Below are positions 1-12,171 of a DNA stretch of 64,000 nt, piece by piece (the stretch's first letter is position 1; every line of letters begins with the position of its first letter). The DNA is from Apostichopus japonicus (taxonomy: Eukaryota; Echinodermata; Holothuroidea; Aspidochirotida; Stichopodidae). The DNA lies in contig NC_092569.1 of the NCBI RefSeq assembly GCF_037975245.1, positions 5,884,501 to 5,948,500 of the forward strand, written 5' to 3'. A model generated the notes under the pieces. The model was not told where the DNA came from and searched no databases. It saw only the letters and a program-made list of their open reading frames with translations. Made by a program: the position numbers and the translations under genes.

Positions 1-85
1 CAAAATTTTCTTGTACGCTCCGAGCCAACCGATGGTGGCGCTCCGCTTAGATAGTCTACACACATTAGCCCCCCCCCCCCCAATA
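1..85. repeat. Partial second copy of the outer TIR-element interior
   Basis: The first ~60 bases closely match 6,702-6,765, including AAAATTTTCTTGTACGCT and GGTGGCGCT.CGCTTAGATAG, and both are followed by a poly-C tract. The match is in direct orientation, so another copy or truncated relative of the 665-6,946 element seems to run off the left window edge. The rest up to 658 shows no gene; it is AT-rich single-copy-looking DNA. Confidence 0.6.
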
Positions 86-1529
86 ATTTTCCCGTTCCGC
101 CGCGCCTGCATGTTACGGTAGCACATGAGTCGTTTTGTTGCAACATGAATCCCGGTATCGTAACTACAACCGGTATTTTCCTCAACTTTGATCTATGGTT
201 CAAAGCACTTAGTTACGAGCCTGTCAATGTCATACATTCAATATGCATAGCCTAGGCTAAAGTATGTACATACTCTTACACGCACGGTTATAAAAAATAA
301 ATAAATACATAACACGCTATATTAGGGCCTTTGTTTTTAACAAACACTTCCAATGAAAGCACAAACCTTGGAAAAAAGCAACCCACACCATCCTTCATTC
401 ATACTCGACATAAGATATTAGATTATCACGTTCGCACATGGATTAAACTAGTAATCCGTACACAAAAAGAAACTGGGGGTTCCCCACAATTCCATGATAT
501 TGGAATAGGGCAACCCCTTCAAGTTCAAAAGTTCACAATGAAAAGTTTTTAACTATCAACAATTCACCACGTGTTTGGAACTTCAGACAATAAGAATGTA
601 ACATAGGGGCTACGTAAATACGGGATTATAAACTACATACATAAGAATAGTACAGATTTATTCACAGGGGCGTATCCAGGGGGGGCGCAACAGGCGCGCG
701 CCCCCCCTATTGGCCGTCACCAAAAAAAAAAGTTTAGCAAAAAAAAAAAAAAAAAAAATTGATGACGACCTTTATGTGAGATGTCGGTGATCGCTCAACC
801 CCCCCCCCCCCTTCCAGTATGCTTTATTTTTTGTTTGCCAAAAAAAGGTTCTGGCGAAGTTCGGCGGCATAATAGTTTTAGAAACATAGATGGTAATTGT
901 GTTTGTATTATCACTATAAACACTAAATGACATGCCAGCCATACTAAATTGTGCATTTTGTGTCCATATTTACTGGAAATGTTGCTTATTATTAAGGTCG
1001 AAAAATGGATCACATATGGCCATGGGCGGCGATCCTGGGTGGAGGGGGGATATATCCCCCCATGAAAATGGGTGGAGGGGATGTAATGCACCATATCCCC
1101 CCCCCCACCAAATGCCAGGGATAAGAATATTTTCATGCCTACATTTATGCATCTTCGTTAATGTACGGCTCTTTTTTAGCTTCATTTCTCGCCTACCATA
1201 AACGCAGTGCGATCTTTTCAAATAAAGCGTCTTTATAAAGCAAAAATAGTTGACTGTAGGCTTCATTGGCCCTATAACAACAAAATGTATTATTGCGCCC
1301 ACGGTATTGATATAGTACATATATGCACCCTCATAGTATTCATATAGGCCCTATAGTAGGCCTACACACGTACATGTTCCCTCGAACAGCTGAGAATCTC
1401 ATGTAACCAGGGTAATGCTTAATACACGTTTCACCTGGATGCCCTAGCAATCGGTACCTAGGAATGTAACTATGTGTAATTGTGTATTGCATGTGTATAG
1501 GCCTATACACTGAAAACTTAAATTGGTTC

Positions 1530-1885
1530 ACCGACTAACATAACGTTAGTCCATCTGGTGCCTCTCCCGACTAACATAGCCTTGGTCAGTTGCTATACCG
1601 ACTAATTTATTCCTTAGTCAGTTGGATTTCTTAGTCGGTCATCTTAGTCCGTCAGCTTAGTCGATCAACAATTTCTTAGTCGGTAAATGTATATTAGTCA
1701 GTTACATTAATTGGTGACATTAGTCGGTCTTTACCGACTAATTTATATGAGCCACCGACTAGTTTATAGCAGGTTTTACATTAGTCAGGATGGTGCCTCT
1801 CCCGACTAACCTTTCTTAGTCCGTATCGACTGACTAGTTGCACCGACTAGATTCACTGAAAGAATTAAACCCGACTATTTTCACT
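1530..1885. repeat. Left subterminal repeat cluster (ACCGACTAA / TTAGTCGGT)
   Basis: More than a dozen copies of the short word GACTAA or its complement TTAGTC occur here in both orientations, often as ACCGACTAA or CTTAGTCGGT. Such subterminal motif clusters are the usual transposase-binding regions of CMC and hAT elements. That role here is inferred. Confidence 0.65.
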
Positions 1886-2528
1886 GACTAGCATCACTGA
1901 AAGAAAAGAGAGAAGAAGAAACACAAATAATGTGTACGTTGGCAGTATTTATTTCTGATAAAACTTCTGATGTCTACAAAAGGCTGACTTTCGACAGATA
2001 GAGAAGAAATCACTGTAAATAAAATCTGAAAATCTGATTTTTTTTTCCAACAAAGTTAAGACAAGTTAATGGATCAAACATGAATCGCAAAAGTATAGCA
2101 CTGCACAATAATGCAAAGTTGAATCTTGGGCAAGGGTTCCTCATGACTTTCCTTTTAAAGTGGTACCCCAAATCGACACCAGTTAAGTCTTCACGAACAA
2201 AGAGTGTTTCTCTTAACTACCAATGGCCTCCCACTTGTCTTCAGGAAGCCAAAATCTGCACCATTATTGACCTGTGAACAGAAAATATGATATACGTGTA
2301 AGCACAGATACAGATATAGCACATGATAACTCACATTTTCATAAACATACATTTACATTAAAATTTTATAACATATTGGGAGGTATACATTTAAATCTAG
2401 GTCCCTCAAATTACAAGCCAGGAATAGCAGCTTTACCAAATTATTATTAGCTTTGCACAGCATAACACCAAGTTATTTCTCAAAGCTTAATAATTATGTT
2501 AATCATGTTAATAATGATCCCAATAGAC

Positions 2529-4202
2529 CGGGATCCCAGAGGGTTTGGTTAGCTGGGAAGGTAACCAATTGCCTTGTACATCACAATGTTCACAGTGCAT
2601 TCCTGTATATGAAACCAGACGACTGGCAAACCGACTGTGGTGGGTGTGGCTGGGAGAGCAATTTTAAAGTCACCTGATAGCTAACCTAGATCAGTTTTCA
2701 TGGTAACACATCAAAGTAAGTACAATACGTCAGGTATGGCCCCAAGAGCAACAAATGGCCATTGCCAGTAACTATTGGTGGTGGGGTACCCCTGCCAGTG
2801 ATCTATATTTGACCCCTCAAGGCTGACCTAGGTCAGCTCATGAGGTAACCACTTGAAACCTACTGGAAAATGTTGGTTAGGGCTTCAGATACAACTGATG
2901 GGCATTGCCAGTAATTTTTATTGGTGGGGTACCCCTGCCAGTAGACCCCCAAAATGCCCATCCCCCATTGACCTAGATGAGCTCATGATGTAACCAGTTG
3001 AAAACTACTGGAAAATGGTATCACTTCATATGTAAGGGATGGGAATTTCCAGTAATTTATATTGGGGGGGGGGGGTACCCCTGCCAGTAGACCCCCAAAA
3101 TGCCCATTCCCTCATTGACCTACAGTAGGTCAGCTCATGAGATAACCAGTTGAAAAATTACTGGAAAATGATAGGTATCACTTCATATGTAAGGGATGGG
3201 CATTTCCAGTCATTTACATTGGTGGGGTAACCCTGCCAGTAGACCCCAAAATGCCCATCCCCCATTGACCTAGATTAGCTCATGAGGTAACCAGTTGAAA
3301 ACTACTGTAAAATGATTGGCAGGACTCTATATATATGTAAAGGATGGGCATTTCCAGTAATTTATATTAGTGGGGTACCCCTGCCAGTAGACCCCCAAAA
3401 TGCCCATCCCCCATTGACCTAGATTAGCTTATGAGGTAACCAGTTGAAAACTACTGTAAAATGATTGGCAGGACTCTATATATATGTAAGGGATGGGCAT
3501 TTCCAGTAATTTATATTAGTGGGGTACCCCTGCCAGTAGACCCCCAAAAAGCCCCCCTCATTGATCTAGGTCAGCTCATGATTTAACCAGTTGAAAACTA
3601 CTGGAAAATTATTAACAGGATTCTATATGTAAGGGATGGGCGGACTCTGGCAGTGGTGGCCCACCAATATAAAATACTGGAAATGCCCATCCTTACATAT
3701 GAAGTGATACCTATCATTTTCCTGTAGGTTTCAACTGGTCAAATCATGAGCTCACCTAGGTCAATGAGGAGATGGGCATATTGGGGGTCTACTGGCAGGG
3801 GTACCCCACCAATAAAAATTACTGGCAATGCCCATCCCTTGTATCTGAAGTCCTAACCAACATTTTCCAGTAGGTTTCAAGTGGTTACCTCATGAGCTGA
3901 CCTAGGTCAGCCGTGAGGGGTCAATTATAGATCACTGGCAGGGGTACCCCACCACCAATAATTACTGGCAATGGCCATTTGTTGCTCTTGGGGCCATACC
4001 TGACACATTGTTCTTACTTTGATGTGGTTACCATGAAAGCTGCTCTAGGTTAGCTATTAGGTGACTTTAAAATTGCTCTCCCAGCCACATCCACCACAGT
4101 CGGTTTGCCAGTCGTCAGGTTTCATATACAGGAATGCATTGTGAACATTGTGATGTACCAGGCAATTGGTTACCTTCCCAGCTAACCAAACCCTCTGGAC
4201 TC
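2529..4202. repeat. Large imperfect inverted repeat enclosing tandem ~145-bp units
   Basis: The stretch from about 2,529 to 3,040 is repeated in reverse complement from about 3,655 to 4,202. The outer anchors GGTAACCAATTGCC (2,559) and GGCAATTGGTTACC (near 4,162) are examples. Between and within the arms a unit of roughly 140-155 bp is tandemly repeated about six times, recognisable by TGGGGTACCCCTGCCAGT and GGTAACCAGTTGAAAA. Transcribed or single-stranded, the region could form a hairpin of about 0.5 kb. There is no coding capacity. Confidence 0.8.
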
Positions 4203-6189
4203 CCGCTCTACAGATCAGTGAAAATTTGACCAAACTTATGAAGCTTGCACGTAAATGATAAACTAGACTGTTTTTTTTTTTTAAAACAGGTTATGAAAAG
4301 TATCTTAAATATCATTAAACAGTTGGGTACAATAGTTAAACTCACTCTTCCATCTTTTTTCTCTATGGTACTTGTTCCTTTGCTTTTTGGACTCTTGGAT
4401 AAACTCTTTTGTTCTGCGAAGGGTACCAATATATCATCTTAAAACATGTCTTTAAGCCATATATAACACAGTTCTCCTCTTCTGTTGTTGCCTCCACACT
4501 GGTGTCGTACATCACAGGAAAGCTCACCCTTGACTTAGATATTTGGCTTTTCAATTCCTGCTGGAAAAAAGAAACAGCAAAGTATTCATCATTTGAAGAA
4601 AAATAAAAATAAAATTGTCACCACAAAGTTATGTGAGATTTGCTTCCACTATATAGTCTCAAAAAAACAATCCCAAAGTTTGAAGCAGACTGTATCAAGC
4701 TGAAAATTTGAACGAGAGTGTCATCACCATTGCAACCAGAATCAAATGCCCAGAATACAGAGATAATAAAACATGGGCTAAATCTTTGTTTGTTTTTATG
4801 ATCTTTAAAAATATAAAATTTTAGAAACAGAAATGCACTGAGCCAACTTATTTATAGGCCTAATCGTTTTTAGTTGTTATTTTGCTTGCTCACATAACAA
4901 GCCTGTTTAGACCTAGGCTAGAGGAGAATCAGTACTTTGTTACACTAAGTTTGTCTACGGTCGTTTTGATTTAGTCTTACTAGTAGTACTAAAGTATATA
5001 TAATGGACCGGCGAAGACTAGAGAATACCCAGAGTTTTAGCAACTGCGTTAAACTGTATCATCTGATCTATTATTTACGCCAATGAGTTTCATTCAATCT
5101 AGGATCAAAAAGAGAAAACTAATTAATCTTAACCTTTAAACTTTGCTACTAAACAGATATGCTTGAATTACAAATAAATGTCAAAAAAACATCATAATCT
5201 AAGAATCGATGCATATACATACACATAAACAGAATAATTTGAATTCGCGCAAGTGAACCCTGCACTACATTGGACAGTAAAAAAACGTGCAATTAGACCA
5301 AACTAAACATACTAAATTTTCCGTTACTTCTACATAAAATATCAATACAAATACAACAACTTACTCTTTTGGCAGTATACTAAAAGCACATGTTATAATA
5401 ACTTCAGACTATCAAGCTTTCCTGAGAAAAAAACGGTTAATACTTCTTACAGTAAGCAAGTCGACCGTGAAGGAATGTCGCAATTGTTTCCTGGGCGTGA
5501 CCGGAAATTAAATACTAAAAAATGATAAATGAAAAGGTTAAATAGAACTGAAGCGTGCATCCTGACTGCTCGCAACATATAATACCGTTGACTAGCCAAC
5601 ATAATGTGTTCAGCCGACTGTGACTGTACGTTTGAAGGTCTAGCCTTGCTTATTCAATATCACAAAGCCTACCCATTTAGATTCACATGGGAAATTACAG
5701 GAAATCTTTACCAAAGGAGTGTAGACTTCAAATAAACTATTGAGCCTTATAGTTCCTGCATTTGTTTGGGAATAAATTAGAAGATTATGTGCCACTGTTC
5801 AATCTAGCCCAATACACACATAACACATTGTTAATTGGTGTTTAGAATGCAGACTTTAGTGTTGAGAATGCACTGCAGTACCCAGTAGAAGCCTATAGGC
5901 TACTCACTGTCATTGCACTTGTGTATTGCGAAACGCCAACGTGACAACGGTAGCGTTACACTAACCATAATACAGTACTAGTGCCAGTGGCCTAACAATT
6001 AACTTTAATTTTACCTTCTAGTTAAAGGAATAACAGGTAGGCCGATGATGCAGTTAATACCTCCATTCTTCTAAAGACCTTCTTGGGTGATTTACGGTTG
6101 AAAGTTGCTTAGAGTGATCGTATGAAACTATGCCAAGCCCAGCAAGCTGCCGTTGCCTCTCGGTTTCCAAATTGAAGTGAATCGAATTG
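4203..6189. other. Non-coding interior of the nested transposon
   Basis: About 2 kb of AT-rich sequence. Overlapping short frames on both strands at 4,208-4,606 show no domain and no codon-like pattern. I see nothing functional here. Confidence 0.5.
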
Positions 6190-6425
6190 GGTTAAAATAC
6201 ATCAGTCCGTCGACACCGACTAAGCTACGATTATGGCGTAAATCGGGTGTCCGTATCGTTCTTAGTCCATGGGTTAAAATACCTTAGTCGGTCGCCACCG
6301 ACTACGCTGCGATTATATTTTCTTTAGTCAGTGTAAACTAACTAAGAAGCAGCGATGAAACGAAGATTTTTGCTAGTCCGGGTGCATTGACTAACGTTAA
6401 AGACTAATTTAACGTTAGTCCGTGG
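6190..6425. repeat. Right subterminal repeat cluster of the nested transposon
   Basis: The same TTAGTC/GACTAA words as at the left end recur here (for example CTTAGTCGGTCGCCACCGACT near 6,283 and TTAACGTTAGTCCGTGG near 6,410), mirroring the 1,530-1,885 cluster. TAACGTTAGTCC occurs at both ends. Confidence 0.65.
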
Positions 6426-6952
6426 CAATATTGACTTGTTTATTTTTTCAGTGTAATAGCCTGCATGAGGCCATTTTCTTCATCGAATAATATAACAGAG
6501 CTCTCGAACATTCTAACGTTGCGCCTGAAACAAGACTGACAGGGGCAATTTTCCCAAAATAACACCCGAAATTAAAAAAAAAGTATTTTGGATCCTGATT
6601 ATGAGATATTTCGGACATGACATCCTTATTTTAAAGTTGGGTATATGCCGCTTGGAAACCTCGGGAAGTGCCGTTTCCGGCCATCTAGAGGGTTTGTTAA
6701 TCCCAAAATTTTCTTGTACGCTTCGCGCCAACTCATGGTGGCGCTACGCTTAGATAGTCAACAAGGTCATATCCCCCCCCCCCACTCGGAAGTACGGATC
6801 GCCGCCCATGCATATGACACCATTTTGCATTTCAGCCCTTCTTTGAAAGCAAAAATTGTACACCCCTCCCCTTAGACCCATCCCCCAGGACGGCGATCAT
6901 TCATGCCTGGCGCCCCCCCTATTGGAAAATCCTGGATACGCCCCTGTATTCA

Positions 6953-9589
6953 TATCGTTAATCGGTTGTTGTTTACTCCAGAAAATATACTTTCAATACG
7001 TACAATATCAATCTTTCGTACACAAAATCTTAAAAATTAAAAAAGTGGCGAAAGATAACTATAAATGACATCGTGGAACCCCCGCATTAATAAACGATTC
7101 CATTTCATTACAGCATCAACTCTCAAGTACCGCACAGCAGTGTGTACCAGTACCGTACCCTAGGCAATAATAATATACAGTCCCGTGCGAAGATGGATTT
7201 AAATTGGATATACTCCTTGCGGTTTTGGCTTAAAATTTATTAAATCGTTATAATTATTATAACAAAATGAGGTGAAATGCATAAGGGTAAGATTTTGTAC
7301 ATGGGAACCTTCACAATCATCGTTTGAAGGAAAATAAATAACGAAAATTTCAGAATAACTTTGAAGTCCCGTAACATGCTGAGACCAAGTAACTTTCGAT
7401 ATTTGGTGTAGCCTAGGTCACGTAGTGCACGAAGGCCTATACTGACCCGCAGATAGTGTCTGACGGTAAGTCGGTAATAATAGAGTTTAATGTGCTAATT
7501 GAATGTTTCACATATGATGATTAATTGTCGGACACGTCTTATTTCATTTCATTTTTACCTTTCCATCTTTCTTTCTTTCTTCCTCCCTCTTCAAGTTTTT
7601 GCTGTCTGTTTCTTTTTAACAGGGTAGGAATTAAGATTTGGCATTGGGGGCTATTTTGGAGGGGGAAAAAATCCATTAAAAGTTTAATCGCAAAAATTTG
7701 CGATCGTTTAGCAATTAACTTCAAGCCACCGAATATATGACGAAAAACCAATAACCCATCAACTGAAATAGAAAACACAGGTTTACTTCCGCTGTAGGTG
7801 CCCTTTCCTTAAATCATGTATATTTTCGTGTGTGGATAAAATCACCCACCATCAACGAAACCATTATACCGCTGAAAACTAATCGTAGTTTATCGCTGGA
7901 TGCACTCGGGCTCCGCCCTCGTGCATCGCTTGCATTATCCCCCGATCGTGCATTAATCATGTGAGTAACGCACGCTAGACCGTTGATTAACCCCGTTCAT
8001 TCATACACTACCATTTGTGTGGGGGAAAAATCATAAAACAAAACATTTTTGGTTACATATAACCAAAGATTTATTAAAGTGATGCCCCGTAATTTTTACC
8101 GTGCGTTACTCACAGGATTAACCACGGTCAGCTGACCTGAATGGACCAATAGGATTTAGGAATCTTTACTAAGTATGAATGAACTTCCAATCATCGCCAC
8201 AGCACGGTGTACGTTAAATACATTCCCTTTTTAGAGATAGCTCCTTCCAAACAACTGCCGATTTCCAACTGATTGAAAGTTGTAACCAAAGCTATTTTTT
8301 CTTTTTTTCTCACAAACCGATGGTTAGGCTACATTTCCTATTGACTTAGTGTGGTTGCTAGGCTAACATGTGGTCGAAGATTGCAGTGGTTCATGGATAT
8401 TTTGATTTTTTAATTGCGACACAGCTTGAGCGAATTAACAGATGGCTAGGTTAGATTTCCACGGAGATTTGTGGGGATATTAGGTTATTGTCGCTGGTAC
8501 TGAAATTGCTAAGTGGAGGCCGTAATTTGCCAGTAACTTTGCGAGAATTTCCCGGTGATTGTGCGCGACCCTCTCGCACTGCTTCAAATTTTATGCGGGA
8601 TTGTGATTACTGTTTGCGCGATTCGCGCTTCTCCTGCAAACCCTAGCATGTCACAATGAATTTTACACAGACACCTGGTATTGCCAGGGAGATATTCTTA
8701 TATTTCTCTTTTCTTTTTCGCCCTCGCAATTGTGATTTAGTATGGCCAACCATATCATTTTTTATAGTAACAGTGGTCCGATCATGGGCGAAAGTCAACT
8801 TGAAGCCAGTTCAAAATGCTAGTCACGTTTTCTCCCACGAACAGTCAGTGTGTAAATCATCTCGTTATTTGCACGTACAAAACGTATGGGTTTTGTCAGT
8901 GTGCGGACCTTGTTAACGTTGTCAATTCTTCTGTTCGAAATAAGTAAGAAAACAACCGATAGATATCAACCGGGTATTTGAAGTCACTAATATCTTGATT
9001 TAAGTAATTTTGCTGAATTATTTGATCTCAGTCATGAATTTTGGTGATCATTCATCAATCACTTTGGCAGTTACAAAAATATTCGCAGGTCACCGGGGCC
9101 TAATTAATTACCATTTAACTTGACTGTACCTACTCGATTCAACGTCCAGAGACGTTCCTATTATGTTGGTTTTGCTGAATCACGATGAGGGGAACATTCA
9201 GGTTTTATTTGTAAGGTAATATTTGAGAAATATGGCAGTGTTATGGAGTATCAAATAATATCAGTATTCGTGAAAAATATGTTGTTAATGACTCAACGGT
9301 TTTAGCATAGGGCTTAATGATCGTTTGAATCGGATACGTTTGGGTAGGTCTATAACACTCAGTACTATACAGGCATATACACGAAGCCTATACTGGCATA
9401 CACCATTATATAGCCTATACAAAACTGTGTACGAAGCCGACACAATAGTCATTCATCTTACTAAGGAAGTCCATTGTCCACACCAATGATGTCATAGATG
9501 GCCCTCCTCATTAAATCTGAGTCTCAGCTGAGAGCTGATCACCCAAGTGTAACTAGGCTGAAGACGTGAACAATAGCCTTGCGAGCCAA
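6953..9589. other. Left flank, no gene recognised
   Basis: About 2.6 kb between the transposon nest and the receptor array. Open frames are all under 90 codons and lack recognisable motifs. It contains a short hairpin (GCACTCGGGC...GCCCTCGTGC near 7,904-7,926) and the inverted repeat listed separately at 7,960-8,114. Homology to the tandem units starts only at about 9,590, so this is unique flank. Confidence 0.5.
7960..8114. repeat. Short element bounded by 15-bp perfect inverted repeats (MITE-like)
   Basis: TGTGAGTAACGCACG at 7,960-7,974 is exactly complementary to CGTGCGTTACTCACA at 8,100-8,114, about 125 bp apart. A second small hairpin (TTTGGTTA...TAACCAAA) lies inside near 8,048-8,067. 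The structure could be a miniature inverted-repeat element or its internal hairpin. I see no clear target duplication. Confidence 0.45.
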
Positions 9590-9749
9590 TGGTCCCTAAC
9601 CGTAACGTTCCTTACAACTCTATATTTACTAAGGCAGACTACAGATGTACCATTTAATACTAGTTTGCTATGTGTTATGTTAGAAATTTCTTGAAGGTTT
9701 GATCGAATGAAGACAGACTGCCAGATAACAGCGACCAAAATAAGTTACA

Positions 9750-11997
9750 ATGGCTCATCAGTCGACCAATGTTAGTATGGACGATTTGAGAATCGATGGT
9801 ATGGAGATTCCCTACAACCATGCTGCCAAAGTATTAATATATAGTAACTACGTTGTTGCGGCCTTAGGGATCCCAGGTAACACACTTGTCATTCTTGCTG
9901 TTGTTTTGTCCAATCGAGTTCGGAATATTTCTACTGCCTTTATAGTCAACTTGGCTATAGCTGATCTACTCACGTGTTGCGTAGCGCCGATATTTTCCTG
10001 GGTTCAAGGTTACGATTTTTACGACCCGATTCTGGAACCAGTTTGTCAGGCCGTTCTTGTCGTGGTACACTCTTGCATTGGTGCTAGTATGTACACTTTA
10101 GCTGCGATCGCCGTCAACCGTTTCCTTGTGATAATTTCTTCCAGGCAACTATATGAAAAGATATATCAGTCCAAATACGTCGCCGTACAGATCGCCGTCA
10201 TCTGGATTATCCCGATATCGGTAGCAGTGCTGCCTTCATTCGTCTTTGGCATTGGACAGCAGGGGTACGATTTCGTTCTTCATACATGTGCTCCAGTAAA
10301 GGACCATCCGACTACCGTCGTTTTTAACGATATTCTGAGTATCGTACTCTATCCAATTCCGTTGATGACGATCATTTTCTGCTACGTTGGAATCCTGGTT
10401 AAAGTTATAATTCACAATAGGAAACTTGCTGAGCATGGTGTAACTAGAACCTCCGGGAATCCATCGAATGAAAATACACAAACTAGGTAAATATGAAATA
10501 TTTAAATTGAGTGTCTATGAAGGAATATGTCTCTACTTTAACGCATTTTCAAATTCTTATCCCCAGAATAATAGTACGTACTCCACTGGCACGTTATCTT
10601 TGATTTCTTTTGTCTATGTATGCGCTTTAATTATTTAGACCGTTCCACGTCGATTTCTTTGTCATTATAAAGTGCAGTGAACAGACGGGTGTGCAGGTGA
10701 TCGGTACATTATTTCTGATCGACACAACTCATAAACGGTCACATCACGGAAGCATCACGTTGAAGATTAATAGGCTCTAAAAGTACCAACAGCTGTGTTT
10801 TCTTCTTGTGGCCACCATTGCTTGGTCTGGCACAGCCTTCCCCTCCCCACCCCACCATACTAAATACGATCAGATAATTCCAAATCAAGATAATCTCATT
10901 AGGTCCATTATAAACTCATTTTGATTAAAACACTTGAGTCTAATTTGTAAACAAATGTCATTAATGTTGTACATATTGCATTTTCCATTTCATTTCAGTG
11001 AAGTTATTCAGATATTCTCATTTAAAAGAGTTACTCCCAACTGTGGTTTTATAACATTCTTTCTCATTTGCGAGTATACATTTCTTAATAAAAAATAAAA
11101 TAAGACAACATTAATTTCCTTACCAAAAGATTTGTCAAGAAAACTTTTTTATTCGATGCTACTAAATTTATACTACAGTACCTGGACAACACACTCGACT
11201 TGGGAACGAATACCCAAAGACGGAAAACTTCAAAACTAACTTTATAGTTTGCTATTTGCATCTCCTTTATGCTTCTATACGAAAGGGTTTCGGTTAGAAA
11301 ATTATTTGTCCCACTAACTAATTGATGATAATGTGAAGAATGAAGCATTGAGACACAGTGTACAATCATTGGTAGAAATATGTATACATTATGTGAATCG
11401 AAATTGAAGTTAACTGGGAGAGAAGTACCAGTTCCTGAAGCCAGATCGGTACATTCTGGTGGGAGGGGACGAGGGTAACATTCTTTTGTACGTACTTACA
11501 ATCATTAAATTTGAGATACATATGTGTGAGTACGTGTGTTTTAGATTGTATTGTGCAATAGCGCAACAATCTTTTTTTTTTTTAGTGAATCATAAATACG
11601 AAATGAGAAATCCCACCGTACAACAACAAATATGATTCATTTTAAGTCTTCTCTCTATTTCAGACATGAGATGGAAACAGAAAACACAGGCAGAAAGAAG
11701 TCGAGCTCTGTACGATTCACAACCATAGAGATACAGATTACAAAGAATCTATTCATCATTTTTCTCGCGTACATACTCTGCCTGACACCTCAATCCGCGT
11801 GTACGTTTTTCTCTTGCCGAATCGATGAGAATTATACGCGACATGTGGTTTTGTTCAACAGTGTGGTCAACCCAGTCATCTATGGGATAAAACATCCCCT
11901 CTTTAGACAAGTTTTCGTTTGTATCTTGAAGTGCCGTCGAGTTCCCGAACCGTCTTCGTTCCTTAAAGCGTTGATGAGGAGATTCGAGAGATATTGA
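9750..11997 (+). CDS. Rhodopsin-class (class A) GPCR, copy 1, two exons
   Basis: Exon 1 is 9,750-10,486 and exon 2 is 11,664-11,997. The donor AG|GTAAAT and acceptor TTTCAG|A join in frame (phase 2, Arg246), giving 356 residues, a normal class A length. The start is supported by an in-frame TAA nine bases upstream. Seen: N-glycosylation sequon N7-V-S; TM1 with G-N44; TM2 with LAIAD (D72); C99 and C180 for the usual TM3-ECL2 disulfide; NRF (123-125) in place of DRY; W152 in TM4; TM5 ending near 221; intron in the third intracellular loop; TM6 with CLTP (285-288) in place of CWxP; NPVIY (315-319) in TM7. The protein is a plasma-membrane receptor, presumably G-protein coupled. It resembles the melatonin-like/moody/Tre1-type orphan group, but the ligand is unknown. 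Copy-specific residues include N55, F90, S197-I198, M206, F310, I321 and K347. Confidence 0.9.
10487..11663 (+). other. Intron of receptor copy 1 (1,177 bp)
   Basis: GT...AG intron. It is closest to the copy 4 intron (shared wording such as TGTCTATGTATGCGCTTT near 10,612). It lacks the ~380-bp relic-ORF block that copy 4 has between GCTCTAA and AAAGTACC, joined here at about 10,777-10,785. No gene inside. Confidence 0.75.
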
Positions 11998-12171
11998 CAT
12001 ATGCACAATATGCACATGCATCGAGGGTCGTTATATTTTTCTTGTGTGCAATGTGCTATGTATATATTATTTATAGGATAACACAGTGTGCTGCTGCAGA
12101 TGACCCACTCCATCGTATTTAGTTGGGTGTTAGTGCTTGGTCAGACAGCATGCTGGTAGAACGAGTACAAT

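Larger units (their letters stand above)
1508..6453. mobile_element. Nested CACTG-ended DNA transposon (CMC-like), TA-flanked
   Basis: Ends are CACTGAAAA at 1,508 and TTTTTTCAGTG ending at 6,453, each flanked by TA (1,506-1,507; 6,454-6,455). CACTR termini, a TA duplication and arrays of short subterminal repeats are features known from the CACTA-Mirage-Chapaev group; assignment to it is my inference. The 4,946-bp interior has no long reading frame or transposase motif that I can recognise (largest frames about 60-75 codons), so this copy is non-autonomous. It sits inside the 665-6,946 element and is therefore younger. Confidence 0.65.
659..6952. mobile_element. Non-autonomous TIR element (outer), 6-bp target duplication, interrupted by a nested element
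   Basis: The element proper runs from 665 to 6,946. Its ends are perfect 16-bp inverted repeats: CAGGGGCGTATCCAGG at 665-680 and its reverse complement at 6,931-6,946. Both ends are flanked by the direct repeat TATTCA (659-664 and 6,947-6,952), which fits a target-site duplication. Removing the nested insertion leaves about 1.33 kb of poly-C-rich DNA with no convincing coding capacity, so it is a non-autonomous cut-and-paste element. A 6-bp duplication does not match the 8 bp of hAT, so I leave the superfamily open. Short open frames in the G/C runs (795-1,320) are compositional. Confidence 0.75.

Noticed and set aside
795-1320. Gly/Pro-rich overlapping frames on both strands
   Set aside because: Produced by poly-C/poly-G runs within the outer transposon.
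10236-10481. 81-codon minus-strand frames opposite each receptor exon 1
   Set aside because: Antisense shadow of a conserved coding exon, with no motif of its own.
9750-10490. A 246-residue, five-TM truncated receptor as the product of exon 1 alone
   Set aside because: The reading-frame stop overlaps a splice donor (AG|GTAAAT), and exon 2 supplies TM6, TM7 and NPVIY in frame in all four copies.
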